The notes below the pieces were generated by a model, which was given only the letters and a program-made list of their open reading frames with translations, had not been told where the DNA came from and made no database searches. Positions 29,026-36,591 of a DNA stretch of 40,117 nt are shown in pieces. Position 1 is the stretch's first letter. Each line of letters starts with the position of its first letter. A program made the translations under genes and the position numbers. Source of the DNA: Massilia sp. YIM B02769 (lineage in GTDB: Bacteria > Pseudomonadota > Gammaproteobacteria > Burkholderiales > Burkholderiaceae_D); assembly GCF_030411995.1 (NCBI RefSeq), contig NZ_JASNRC010000020.1:28058-68174 (forward strand), in the 5' to 3' direction.

Positions 29026-29382
29026 ATGTCCACTACCACCACCGCTTCCGGCCTGCAATACGAAGACACCGTCGTCGGCGAAGGCGCCGAAGCGAAAGCC
29101 GGCGCCTACGTCACCGTCCACTACACCGGCTGGCTGCGCAACGACGACGGCAGCACCGGCGCCAAGTTCGATTCGAGCAAGGACCGCAACGACCCGTTCC
29201 AGTTCCCGCTGGGCGCCGGCCACGTGATCCGCGGCTGGGACGAAGGCGTGCAGGGCATGAAGGTCGGCGGCGCGCGCCGCCTGACCATTCCAGCCAGCCT
29301 GGGCTACGGCGCCCGCGGCGCCGGCGGCGTGATCCCGCCGAACGCGACGCTGATCTTCGACGTCGAGCTGCTGGCTGTGTAA
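29026..29382 (+). CDS. FKBP-type peptidyl-prolyl cis-trans isomerase
   Basis: Folding catalyst that isomerises proline peptide bonds. The 118 residues are a single FKBP domain. VTVHYTGWL, FDSSKDRNDPFQFPLG, VIRGWDEGVQGMKVGG and LGYGARGAGGVIPPNATL are the canonical drug-binding pocket segments. There is no signal peptide, so it is cytosolic, like the small FKBPs of Neisseria and Burkholderia. AAGGA stands before the ATG. It is followed by palindromic repeats. Confidence 0.95.
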   Translation: MSTTTTASGLQYEDTVVGEGAEAKAGAYVTVHYTGWLRNDDGSTGAKFDSSKDRNDPFQFPLGAGHVIRGWDEGVQGMKVGGARRLTIPASLGYGARGAGGVIPPNATLIFDVELLAV

Positions 29383-29388
29383 TGCACT

Positions 29389-29425
29389 GGTGGGTTCGAG
29401 CCGCACGCAAACCGACCCACCCTAC
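29389..29425. repeat. Single imperfect palindrome, family C
   Basis: GGTGGGTTCG and CGACCCACCCTACG can pair round a loose loop a few bases after the FKBP stop. It is a degenerate relative of the palindromes at 29462-29550 and may serve as the FKBP terminator. Confidence 0.6.
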
Positions 29426-29461
29426 GCATGGCGCCACACGCGCCCTTGCATTTGTAGCTTT

Positions 29462-29550
29462 GTAGGGTGGGCTCTCGAGCCCACCACTACTGCGGTTAAT
29501 TGATCGAATATTCAACCGGGGCGATGGTGGGTTCAAGAACCCACCCTACC
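29462..29550. repeat. Composite palindromic repeat, family C, copy 1
   Basis: Two hairpins, at 29462-29490 (core GGGCTC-TC-GAGCCC) and 29526-29550 (core GTGGGTTC-AA-GAACCCAC), are joined by a spacer of about 35 bases. The whole unit returns in reverse orientation at 30195-30280 with roughly 85% identity by eye, spacer included. The right hairpin contains the stop codon of the orphan gene. Confidence 0.9.
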
Positions 29551-30123
29551 GTAAATGCGGAAGATGCATGCTTCCGACACCATCTGCGGTTCGACAATTT
29601 CGAGCACCGCTTCCTCGTAGCGCTCGTGGTACAGGCGCGCATAAGCGGCAAGCGCTTCCCGTGTAGTACATAACCCGTACACATTCACCATCCCCGCCGC
29701 ATCGGCAAAGACCTCCGGCCTCGTGAACATCCCCAGCCGCAGTAGGGAACCGTAGCCATCGACAAAACAGTCGTAGCCGAGAAACGCCAAATCCTGCGGC
29801 GGCGTGGCACCCTCGTTATCTATCCAGATCAGCTCGGCATCCGGCACACCGGGCAGCACTACACCCAGCAGCCAGTCGGCCATCGCGGTATCCGTGCAGA
29901 CACCGGCGCTGAATGCATGCTCCCGGCGCCTGGTCGCGCAGTGCGTTTGCAGCAGCGGCTGGTTCGGATTCGCGTCGGCCAGATCGTCGACGTCGAGCCA
30001 GGGTTCGCGGTCGGCGCCGCGATACTCGACCAGGCCCCGATCCGTGCGCAGGTCGCGTAGCGTATCGCCCCAAACGCGCCCAACCCTGCGTGGTGCTGCT
30101 ACCACTACGTATCCACTCGCCAT
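29533..30123 (-). CDS. Orphan protein of unknown function between inverted repeats
   Basis: Not recognised. From the ATG at 30123 (MASGYVVVAAPRRVGR) it has 196 residues, rich in W, Y, D and E and without signal peptide or membrane helices. Segments such as AELIWIDNEGATPPQDLAF and FVDGYGSLLRLGMFTR give a compact, acidic look like that of some immunity or housekeeping-orphan proteins, but no motif supports a function. An in-frame ATG at 30180 would add 19 residues. The final residues IYGRVGS and the stop are encoded by the right hairpin of the family C repeat. Base composition appears a little lower in GC than its neighbours. Inverted copies of that repeat stand at both ends. Confidence 0.62.
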   Translation of the reverse strand: MASGYVVVAAPRRVGRVWGDTLRDLRTDRGLVEYRGADREPWLDVDDLADANPNQPLLQTHCATRRREHAFSAGVCTDTAMADWLLGVVLPGVPDAELIWIDNEGATPPQDLAFLGYDCFVDGYGSLLRLGMFTRPEVFADAAGMVNVYGLCTTREALAAYARLYHERYEEAVLEIVEPQMVSEACIFRIYGRVGS

Positions 30124-30194
30124 GCCATTCCCGTTCTTTGCCTGCAAATTGACTGCGTTCGTTTGGCCCGACGATGCCATGAACGCTGAATGTT

Positions 30195-30280
30195 GGGTGA
30201 GTTCTCGAACCCACCACTGCAACGGTTGAATTTCCGATCAATCAACCGCAGTAGCGGTGGGTTCGAGAACCCACCCTACC
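30195..30280. repeat. Composite palindromic repeat, family C, copy 2 (inverted)
   Basis: Reverse-oriented relative of 29462-29550: hairpins at 30195-30215 and 30256-30280 flank a spacer whose complement reads CTACTGCGGTTGATTGATCG, close to CTACTGCGGTTAATTGATCG in copy 1. It lies on the start side of the orphan gene. Confidence 0.9.
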
Positions 30281-30403
30281 CCGAGCATCCCCTCTAAAAT
30301 TCCCGCCAGAAGCACGTACATCGCCAGCTGTTAGGCTAAGATGGCCGCGCGCATTGCTGTTCAGGCAATGCACCATCCAGCACATTAGCCAACAGGAGTT
30401 TTT

Positions 30404-30658
30404 ATGAGCTTGCAAGACCAGTTCACCCAGGCCCAGGCCGATTCGAAGAACCTGCCGGAGCGTCCGGACAACATGACCTTGCTGAAGATCTACGCGCTGT
30501 TCAAGCAGGGCTCGAGCGGCGACGTGACCGGCGAGCGTCCGGGCTTCACCGACATGGTCGGCCGCGCCAAGTACGATGCCTGGGATGGCCTGAAAGGCAC
30601 CTCGCAGGAAGACGCGATGCAGCAGTACATCGACCTGATCGAAGAACTGAAGGGTTGA
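30404..30658 (+). CDS. Acyl-CoA-binding protein
   Basis: Small cytosolic four-helix protein that binds medium- and long-chain acyl-CoA and buffers it for lipid enzymes. All 84 residues fit the ACBP fold. The signature LLKIYALFKQGSSGDVTGER and the following GRAKYDAWDGLKGTSQEDAM hold the conserved Tyr, Lys and Trp residues that contact CoA. AGGAG precedes the ATG. A 7-pair hairpin (30351-30371) lies in its leader. ACBP is scattered among bacteria, so its presence is notable. It converges with a PHA-system gene, consistent with acyl-CoA and polyester metabolism. Confidence 0.93.
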   Translation: MSLQDQFTQAQADSKNLPERPDNMTLLKIYALFKQGSSGDVTGERPGFTDMVGRAKYDAWDGLKGTSQEDAMQQYIDLIEELKG

Positions 30659-30666
30659 TTCCCGCC

Positions 30667-30690
30667 GGCGCTTTGCAGAGGCAAAGCGCC
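30667..30690. terminator. Hairpin between convergent genes
   Basis: A perfect ten-base-pair stem (GGCGCTTTGC with GCAAAGCGCC, loop AGAG) stands between the ends of the acyl-CoA-binding and PHA-system genes. There is no T-run on either side, so it may slow polymerase or protect RNA ends rather than act as a standard terminator. Confidence 0.5.
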
Positions 30691-30706
30691 ATTGCCGCAC
30701 CTGCGG

Positions 30707-30988
30707 TCAAGCGGCCGCAAACACCTTGCGCATCTTGTCGCTGACCTTGGCTTCGATCGCCGGCCCGAAGGCGCTCATCAAAAAGCCGAGCTTGATCCGC
30801 AGCGCCGCGCGCTGGGCTTCCAGGGTCAGGGCGCCCTCCACGCCGCTGCGCTCGAAGCGCAACACGTCGCCGTCCCAACGGCATTGCATGCCGAACTCGG
30901 CCGCGACCTTGTCCGCCACCTGCTGCGCCGCCGCGCGCGCCTTCTCCGGGCTCAGGCTGTGTTCCTGGACGATGTGAATGTCGGCCAT
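30707..30988 (-). CDS. Polyhydroxyalkanoic acid system family protein
   Basis: Small protein of 93 residues of the family annotated 'PHA system' or PHA granule region (PF09650-like). It begins MADIHIVQEHSLSPEKARAA, has VADKVAAEFGMQCRWDGDVL in the middle and ends in a helical basic tail (AKVSDKMRKVFAA). Family members often sit near phasin or PHA genes; the biochemical role is not established. The start at 30988 has AAGGA nearby and matches the family beginning. With the acyl-CoA-binding protein and phaZ at 35293 it points to polyester storage in this organism. Confidence 0.85.
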   Translation of the reverse strand: MADIHIVQEHSLSPEKARAAAQQVADKVAAEFGMQCRWDGDVLRFERSGVEGALTLEAQRAALRIKLGFLMSAFGPAIEAKVSDKMRKVFAAA

Positions 30989-31141
30989 CCGATTTCCTTC
31001 CTCATATAAACGCAACAGCCCGCCATGATGCCAGTTGCATCGCGCTCGTGCCAGTCCGCGTTGCAATTGATCATCGTCAAGATCGTCACGCCCCACAGGA
31101 CGACTATGGCCTGAGCTAACGCAACCACACGAGGATTCAGC

Positions 31142-32695
31142 ATGGAACAACGCGCCCTGTTGCCGGACGACCCGATCACCACCGAACGCGACCAGCCGCC
31201 GGTCGCCTTCATTCCCACGCCCAGCGCGGCCTACCGCCAGCACCGCAAGGCGGCGCAGCTGCTGGACCAGCCCGGTTCCCCGCGCGGCGCCGGCGAACCC
31301 GCGTCCGAGGTGCCCCTGCCGTATGCCTTCGGCGCGCGCGTGCTGATGTGGAAGCAGGACCCCTCGGTGCTCGACATGGGCACGCGCAAAGCTTTCCTGC
31401 CCGGCATCGTGCTGGCCGGCCCGCGCGACGCCCGCATCGCGTCGGGCGATCCCGGCATCAGCCCGGTCGAGCCGAATGCCTTCGGCGACTTCGTCACCAT
31501 GCCCGACACGCCCCAGTTCGACGCCGTCCACACCTTTGCCGTGGTGCGCCAGACGCTGACCATGTACCAGCGCTCGCTTTCAAGCAGCGGCGCGGAGATG
31601 CCGCTGCCCTGGCAATGGAACAGCAGCATCGACACGGCGCCGCTGCAAATCTTCCCCTACGGCTTGCCGAACGTGATGAACGCCTTCTACAGCCGCACCC
31701 AGAATTGCCTGAAGTTCGGCGACTTCGTGCCGAGCGGCCAGAGCGAACGTGTATTCACCTGCCGCTCCTTCGACATCGTCGCCCACGAGACCGGCCACGC
31801 CGTGCTCGATGGCCTGAAGCCGCATTGGCTGCTGGCCGACGCGCCGCCGCAGACGGGCGGCCTGCACGAATCCTTCGGCGACCTGACCGCGATTTTCCTG
31901 GCCCTGTCCCAGCTCGACCAGTGCGAAGCGGTGGTGGCCCAGACCAAGGCGCGCTTGCACGACAAGACCTTCCTGGCCGACATTGCCGAGCAGTTCGGCC
32001 TGGCGCTCGGCAGCACCACCGGGCTAAGGAATGCCGACAACGACTTGACGCTGTCGCAGGCAGGCACCCAGGTGCATGCGATTTCCCAGGTGTTTACCGG
32101 TGGCGTGTACGACATCCTGGCCGATTTGTTCGCGCTCGAGCGCAATCCGGCGCTGGAAGACGATGCCGCCGTGCTGCACCGGGTGGCGTCCTGGCTGCGC
32201 GGGCTGGTGCTGCGCGCCCTGATCGCCGCGCCCGACATCGCCGCCACCTATGCCGACGTGGTCAATGAAATGCTGCGGCTGGCGCTCGAAGATGGCAAGC
32301 CCGACAGCTACATGGCCTCGATCCGCCAGCAATTCACGGTACGCGAAGTGGTGGGCGAGCCCGATGTCGCCAATGATGCGCCGGCCGGGGAAGCCGAAGC
32401 GCCGACACCGATGCTCGATGGCGTGCCGCCGATGGATGCCGAACTGCCCGGCCGCCCCATGGCGCCGGCCTGCCGCGTCCACGTGCGCCTGGCGGCCGGG
32501 GTCTGCGATGCGCCCGGCGCCCAGCAGGACCGGCGCGCTTGCTGCGGTACCATGAACCTGGCCGAGTACTACAACATCGAGCGCCTGCTCGACGCCGAAG
32601 CCCAGGCGCTGGCGCGCTGGTGCGCCGACCGCGGGCGCAATGGCCCGGCGGGCGAGGAGCCGGTGCTGGACGACGGCAACGGTTCCTCGCAATGA
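31142..32695 (+). CDS. M4-type zinc metalloprotease without signal peptide
   Basis: Predicted gluzincin protease of 517 residues. The zinc site is HETGH at 215-219. The third ligand is Glu243 in GGLHESFGDLTA, comparable to the NEAxSD motif of thermolysin-like enzymes. His312 in QVHAISQVFTGGVYDIL corresponds to the transition-state His of M4 (thermolysin His231 context). No signal peptide or membrane helix is present, as in protealysin of Serratia. The first 60 residues are rich in proline and could act as a short prosegment. The C-terminal tail (about 410-517) is acidic, with a cysteine cluster (ACRVH, GVCDA, RACCG). GAGGA precedes the ATG. Ten bases later comes a small gene resembling emfourin, the inhibitor encoded next to protealysin, which supports a protease/inhibitor pair. 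Substrate unknown. Confidence 0.8.
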   Translation: MEQRALLPDDPITTERDQPPVAFIPTPSAAYRQHRKAAQLLDQPGSPRGAGEPASEVPLPYAFGARVLMWKQDPSVLDMGTRKAFLPGIVLAGPRDARIASGDPGISPVEPNAFGDFVTMPDTPQFDAVHTFAVVRQTLTMYQRSLSSSGAEMPLPWQWNSSIDTAPLQIFPYGLPNVMNAFYSRTQNCLKFGDFVPSGQSERVFTCRSFDIVAHETGHAVLDGLKPHWLLADAPPQTGGLHESFGDLTAIFLALSQLDQCEAVVAQTKARLHDKTFLADIAEQFGLALGSTTGLRNADNDLTLSQAGTQVHAISQVFTGGVYDILADLFALERNPALEDDAAVLHRVASWLRGLVLRALIAAPDIAATYADVVNEMLRLALEDGKPDSYMASIRQQFTVREVVGEPDVANDAPAGEAEAPTPMLDGVPPMDAELPGRPMAPACRVHVRLAAGVCDAPGAQQDRRACCGTMNLAEYYNIERLLDAEAQALARWCADRGRNGPAGEEPVLDDGNGSSQ

Positions 32696-32705
32696 AAGGC
32701 GCGTC

Positions 32706-32987
32706 ATGAAGATCACGGCGAAACAGAAAGGCGGCTTTGCCGGCGGCGGCCAGTGCTTCGAGCTTGATACGGCCTGCCGCGCGGACGGCGGGTCGGTCGA
32801 GGCGCTGCTGCGGCAGGTGGATTTTTTCGGGGCGGCGCCGATGTGCACCGTGGGGGCGGATATTCCGCGCTGGGAGATCACGGTGGAGGACGCGGGGCGG
32901 ACGCATACGGTGGTGCTGGCGGACGACGGGTCGCTGGGGGAGACGGGGTGGCCGGCGTTGCTGGCGAGATTGCAGGGGGCGTCGTGA
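32706..32987 (+). CDS. Emfourin-like protease inhibitor
   Basis: Small protein of 93 residues without signal peptide. It begins MKITAKQKGGFAGGG, has a helix ending LLRQVDFFG and a C-terminal ITVEDAGRTHTVVLADDG. This order (GGFAG, then DFF, then ITVEDxGRTHTV) is the pattern of the emfourin family (PF20242-type), whose founding member inhibits protealysin-like M4 proteases in the same operon. The match is by eye. The start at 32706 gives the normal family beginning; a longer frame upstream overlaps the protease gene. It follows the protease by ten bases and is probably co-transcribed. Expected role: hold the protease inactive in the cytoplasm. Confidence 0.75.
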   Translation: MKITAKQKGGFAGGGQCFELDTACRADGGSVEALLRQVDFFGAAPMCTVGADIPRWEITVEDAGRTHTVVLADDGSLGETGWPALLARLQGAS

Positions 32988-33016
32988 ATCGGTGTCGGGG
33001 CGCCACCGTGCGTTGA

Positions 33017-33246
33017 ACGCGTGGACAGGGAACCCGTCCACCCTACCACCGAAGTCGACCGTACGGTGGGCACGGAGTGCCCACGCGGAACGATGAATGG
33101 TGTTGACTGGGTTTGAATCGAACAACATGAAATATGTTGGCGCGTCCAAATGATCATTCGAGACGTCGCTTCGATGCATCATCTGCCATCCAGGCCAAGC
33201 CAACACGGCGCGACGTTCCGCGTGGGCACGGAGTGCTCACCGTACG
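33017..33246. repeat. Palindromic repeats downstream of the protease unit, family A copies 3 and 4
   Basis: A half-element GTGGAC-AGGGAACCC-GTCCACCCTACC at about 33020-33047 comes first. Family A palindromes follow at 33059-33092 (core GTGGGCAC-GGA-GTGCCCAC, ending GCGGAACG) and in reverse at 33214-33246 (one base changed in the second arm). About 120 bases lie between them. The two full copies match those at 14250-14415. The rest of the 33247-33464 gap holds the fdxA promoter. Confidence 0.82.
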
Positions 33247-33363
33247 ATATCGCCCGCCAACACAGAGAATGACGGCCGCGGGATCCCTGCTCAGCCGTTG
33301 TTTCCACGGTCAAGCCAAGCTTGGGCAGCACATTTGCTTATGTATATTGTGTCTAAACCCAAT

Positions 33364-33392
33364 TTGTAGGAAAACTCGAATTGCCCTAAAAT
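33364..33392 (+). promoter_or_regulatory. Probable sigma-70 promoter of fdxA
   Basis: TTGTAG and TAAAAT are separated by 17 bases, matching four and five of six consensus positions. The -10 box ends 73 bases before the fdxA ATG. It lies in an AT-rich stretch inside an otherwise GC-rich region. Confidence 0.5.
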
Positions 33393-33464
33393 ACAGTGCT
33401 TTGCCAGTCGGCGGCCCTCTCCTGCGCGCTGACGCTGCGTCACCCCACCATAGATAGGACTGTT

Positions 33465-33788
33465 ATGACCCACGTTGTCACCGAATCGTGCATCCGCTGC
33501 CGGTATACCGACTGCGTCGATGTATGCCCGGTCGATTGTTTCCGGGAAGGCCCGAATTTCCTCGCGATTGACCCCGACGAGTGCATCGACTGCGCCGTGT
33601 GCGTGGCCGAGTGCCCGGTCAATGCGATCTATGCCGAGGAAGACGTGCCGGGCGACCAGCAGCAATTCATCAAGATCAACGCCGATCTGTCGCGCTTCTG
33701 GCCGTCGATCACCAAGACCAAGCCGGCGCTCCCCGACGCCGAAGAGTGGAAAGACGTCACCAGCAAGCTGGACCAGCTGGCACGCTGA
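33465..33788 (+). CDS. fdxA: Seven-iron ferredoxin FdxA
   Basis: Cytosolic electron carrier with one 3Fe-4S and one 4Fe-4S cluster. The 107 residues include CIRCRYTDCVDVCPVDCF near the N-terminus and CIDCAVCVAECPVNAI, the cluster-binding cysteine sets of the Azotobacter FdI type. The C-terminal half (EEWKDVTSKLDQLAR) is the usual extension. The ATG at 33465 has AGGA before it and starts MTHVVTESC as in the family; an earlier GTG frame is unlikely. A ferredoxin-NADP reductase follows after 150 bases on the same strand, a natural redox partner. Confidence 0.94.
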   Translation: MTHVVTESCIRCRYTDCVDVCPVDCFREGPNFLAIDPDECIDCAVCVAECPVNAIYAEEDVPGDQQQFIKINADLSRFWPSITKTKPALPDAEEWKDVTSKLDQLAR

Positions 33789-33939
33789 AAACCCGCCCAG
33801 CGGTGACGCGTCGGCTGTTTCGGGCCGCCGTCGCCGCACGCTGTTTTCGCTCGTCTCCGGCAGGCTCGCGTCATCCATGGCACACTAGCGGCCATCGCGT
33901 CACCGCCCCTCTTTTACAAAATCAACAGGACCATTGCGC

Positions 33940-35037
33940 ATGACTATCAGTGCCACCCATGATGCGGGCAGCATCGCCCCCAACAGCTCGTTCGCCGGCG
34001 CCATCGACGCCGACGCCGTCATCATCGGCGCAGGCCCGGTCGGCCTGTTCCAGGTCTTCGAACTCGGCCTGCTCGAGATCAAGGCCCACGTCATCGATTC
34101 GCTGCCGGCCGTCGGCGGCCAGTGCGTGGAACTGTACCCGGACAAGCCGATCTACGACATCCCTGCCGTGCCTGTGTGCACCGGCCAGGAACTGACCGAC
34201 AACCTGCTCAAGCAGATCGAGCCGTTCGAGCCGACCTTCCACCTGGGCCAGGAAGTGACCACCGTGCAGCGCCGCGAAGACGGCCGCTTCAACGTCGAAA
34301 CCTCGACCGGCACCCAATTCATCACCAAGACCATCTTCATCGCCGCCGGCGTCGGTTCGTTCCAGGCGCGCACGATCAAGGTCGAAGGCATCGAGAAGTT
34401 CGAGAACAGCCAGCTGCACTACCGCGTCAAGGACCCGAGCATCTTCGACGGCAAGAACCTGGTCATCTGCGGCGGCGGCGACTCCGCGCTGGACTGGGCC
34501 CTGAACTTCGTTGGCAAGGCCGAGTCGGTCGTGCTGGTGCACCGCCGTGAGGACTTCCGCGCCGCCCCGGCTTCGGTCGCCAAGATGAAGCAGCTGTGCG
34601 ACGAATACGAGATGCAGCTGATCACCGGCCAGGTCACTGGCTACGACGAAAAAGACGGCCAGCTGAGCGAAGTGAAGGTCACCGGCGCCGACGGCGTCAC
34701 CCGCCGTGTGCCGCTGGACATGCTGATGGTCTTCTTCGGCCTGTCGCCGAAGCTCGGCCCGATCGCCGAGTGGGGCCTGGACATCGAGCGCAAGCAGCTC
34801 AAGGTGATGGACACCGAGAAGTTCGAAACCAACGTGCCGGGCATCTTTGCCGTGGGTGACATCAACACCTACCCGGGCAAGAAAAAGCTGATCCTGTCGG
34901 GCTTCCACGAAGCCGCGCTGGCCGCCTTCGGCGCCGCGCCGTACATCTTCCCGGACAAGAAGATCCACATGCAGTACACGACGACCTCGCCGAAACTGCA
35001 CAAGATCCTCGGCGTGGAAACCCCAGTTTTCGACTGA
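33940..35037 (+). CDS. Ferredoxin/flavodoxin-NADP reductase, thioredoxin-reductase-like
   Basis: FAD enzyme moving electrons between NADPH and ferredoxin or flavodoxin, of the YumC type. It has 365 residues. The FAD motif VIIGAGPVG lies at 27-35, VGGQCVELYPDKPIYDIP is the family signature and the NADPH motif VICGGGDSALD is near 180. The C-terminal FAD segment GIFAVGDINTYPGKKKLI is present. The CxxC pair of true thioredoxin reductases is missing, which separates it from TrxB. The ATG at 33940 is preferred to a TTG two codons before; AGGA lies upstream. The preceding fdxA is the likely partner. A strong terminator follows. Confidence 0.93.
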   Translation: MTISATHDAGSIAPNSSFAGAIDADAVIIGAGPVGLFQVFELGLLEIKAHVIDSLPAVGGQCVELYPDKPIYDIPAVPVCTGQELTDNLLKQIEPFEPTFHLGQEVTTVQRREDGRFNVETSTGTQFITKTIFIAAGVGSFQARTIKVEGIEKFENSQLHYRVKDPSIFDGKNLVICGGGDSALDWALNFVGKAESVVLVHRREDFRAAPASVAKMKQLCDEYEMQLITGQVTGYDEKDGQLSEVKVTGADGVTRRVPLDMLMVFFGLSPKLGPIAEWGLDIERKQLKVMDTEKFETNVPGIFAVGDINTYPGKKKLILSGFHEAALAAFGAAPYIFPDKKIHMQYTTTSPKLHKILGVETPVFD

Positions 35038-35066
35038 TAGTTTTAGTTCAGTAACCAGAAAACCAC

Positions 35067-35097
35067 AATGCCCCGGCTAGCCGGGGCATTTGTTTTT
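35067..35097 (+). terminator. Intrinsic terminator after the ferredoxin-NADP reductase
   Basis: AATGCCCCGG pairs perfectly with CCGGGGCATT round CTAG and is followed by TGTTTTT. It closes the reductase transcript 29 bases after the stop. Confidence 0.92.
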
Positions 35098-35209
35098 ATG
35101 TGTGGCGCATCACGGACGCCCTCTCGAAAACGGTGCTATAACCCCTTCTAAGCAAATACCAAATCTGAACGAGGGTGCTGGAAATTTCCACCAGCCAATC
35201 ATTTGACCC

Positions 35210-35215
35210 TATAAT
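35210..35215 (+). promoter_or_regulatory. Candidate -10 box of phaZ
   Basis: A perfect TATAAT lies 78 bases before the phaZ start in an AT-rich patch. No good -35 box stands 16-18 bases upstream, so an activator may be needed or the match may be chance. Confidence 0.35.
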
Positions 35216-35292
35216 GATTTGATTAAAATTCGCGCACGCGGGCGCCATCGGGCGCCGCCAAGGCGATTTTGCTCTACCAAAGAAGGATTACT

Positions 35293-36528
35293 ATGCTCTA
35301 CCAATTGCATGAGATGCAACGCTCCTTCCTGACCCCGCTGATGCAATGGGCGGATGCGTCCTCGAAGTTGTTCTCGAACCCGGTTTCCCCTTTCGCCCAC
35401 ACGCCTTTCTCGCAACGTATCGCCGCCGGTTACGAGCTGATGTACCGCCTGGGCAAGGATTACGAAAAGCCGGCCTTCGGCATCGATACCACCACCATCA
35501 AGGATGAGACGGTCAAGATCGTCGAGCGCATTGCGGTCGAAAAACCGTTCTGCCAGCTGCGCCACTTCAAGAAGGACCTGCCTGACGCGGCCTTCGCAGC
35601 GCTGGCCCAGCCGACCGTGCTGGTGGTTGCCCCGCTGTCGGGCCACCACGCCACCCTGCTGCGCGACACCGTGCGCGCCCTGCTGCCGAACCACGACGTC
35701 TACATTACCGACTGGGTCGATGCGCGCATGGTGCCGCTGTCGGCCGGTCCCTTCCACCTGGACGACTACATCTATTACGTCCAGGACTTCATCCGCACCC
35801 TCGGCCCTGACGTGCACGTGATTTCCGTGTGCCAGCCGACCGTGCCGGTGCTGGCCGCGATCTCGCTGATGGCGTCGGACAACGATCCGAAGCTGCCGAA
35901 GACCATGACCATGATGGGCGGCCCGATCGACCCGCGCAAATCGCCCACCGCCGTCAACGACCTGGCCACCGAAAAGCCGTTCTCGTGGTTCGAGAACACC
36001 GTGATTTATTCGGTGCCCGGCAATTACCCGGGCTTTGGCCGCAAGGTGTATCCGGGCTTCCTGCAGCACGCCGGCTTCATCGCCATGAACCCGGGCCGCC
36101 ATGCCCAGTCGCACCGCGAGTTCTACCAGCACCTGGTGCGCGGTGACGAGGAATCGGCCGAAAGCCACCGCCAGTTCTACGACGAATACAACGCCGTGCT
36201 CGACATGCCGGCCGAGTACTACCTCGACACCATCAAGACTGTGTTCCAGGACTTCAGCCTGCCGAAGGGCACCTGGGAAGTCGGCGGCAAGCTGGTGCGT
36301 CCGCAGGACATCAAGACAGTCGCCCTGTTCACCATCGAAGGCGAACTCGACGACATTTCCGGCGCCGGCCAGACCCAGGCCGCGCACGAACTGTGCAGCG
36401 GCATTCCGGCCGACATGAAGCTCGATTACGTGGCGCCGAAGGCCGGCCACTACGGTATCTTCTCGGGCCGCCGCTGGCGCGAGATCATTTGTCCGAAGAT
36501 CGGCGAGTTCATCAAGGCGCATGGCTGA
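35293..36528 (+). CDS. phaZ: Intracellular poly(3-hydroxybutyrate) depolymerase
   Basis: Breaks down native PHB granules inside the cell. The 411 residues match the PhaZa1 type of Ralstonia eutropha. The nucleophile is a cysteine, Cys180 in HVISVCQPTVPVLAA, replacing the serine of the lipase box as known for this family. The acid is Asp353 or Asp354 in EGELDDISGAGQ and the base is His386 in APKAGHYGIFSG. No signal peptide is present, so it is intracellular. AAGGA precedes the ATG at 35293; eight codons upstream another in-frame start exists but lacks a ribosome site. The gene stands alone between terminators. It goes with the PHA-system protein at 30707 in showing polyester storage. Confidence 0.95.
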   Translation: MLYQLHEMQRSFLTPLMQWADASSKLFSNPVSPFAHTPFSQRIAAGYELMYRLGKDYEKPAFGIDTTTIKDETVKIVERIAVEKPFCQLRHFKKDLPDAAFAALAQPTVLVVAPLSGHHATLLRDTVRALLPNHDVYITDWVDARMVPLSAGPFHLDDYIYYVQDFIRTLGPDVHVISVCQPTVPVLAAISLMASDNDPKLPKTMTMMGGPIDPRKSPTAVNDLATEKPFSWFENTVIYSVPGNYPGFGRKVYPGFLQHAGFIAMNPGRHAQSHREFYQHLVRGDEESAESHRQFYDEYNAVLDMPAEYYLDTIKTVFQDFSLPKGTWEVGGKLVRPQDIKTVALFTIEGELDDISGAGQTQAAHELCSGIPADMKLDYVAPKAGHYGIFSGRRWREIICPKIGEFIKAHG

Positions 36529-36545
36529 ACAGTGTCGTAATCCAA

Positions 36546-36576
36546 AAAAAATGCCGCGTTGAACGCGGCATTTTTT
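36546..36576. terminator. Bidirectional intrinsic terminator after phaZ
   Basis: ATGCCGCG pairs with CGCGGCAT round TTGAA, and A-runs and T-runs extend the stem on both sides. It ends phaZ from the left and the small gene at 36592 from the right. Confidence 0.93.
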
Positions 36577-36591
36577 CATATGACAGCCAAC

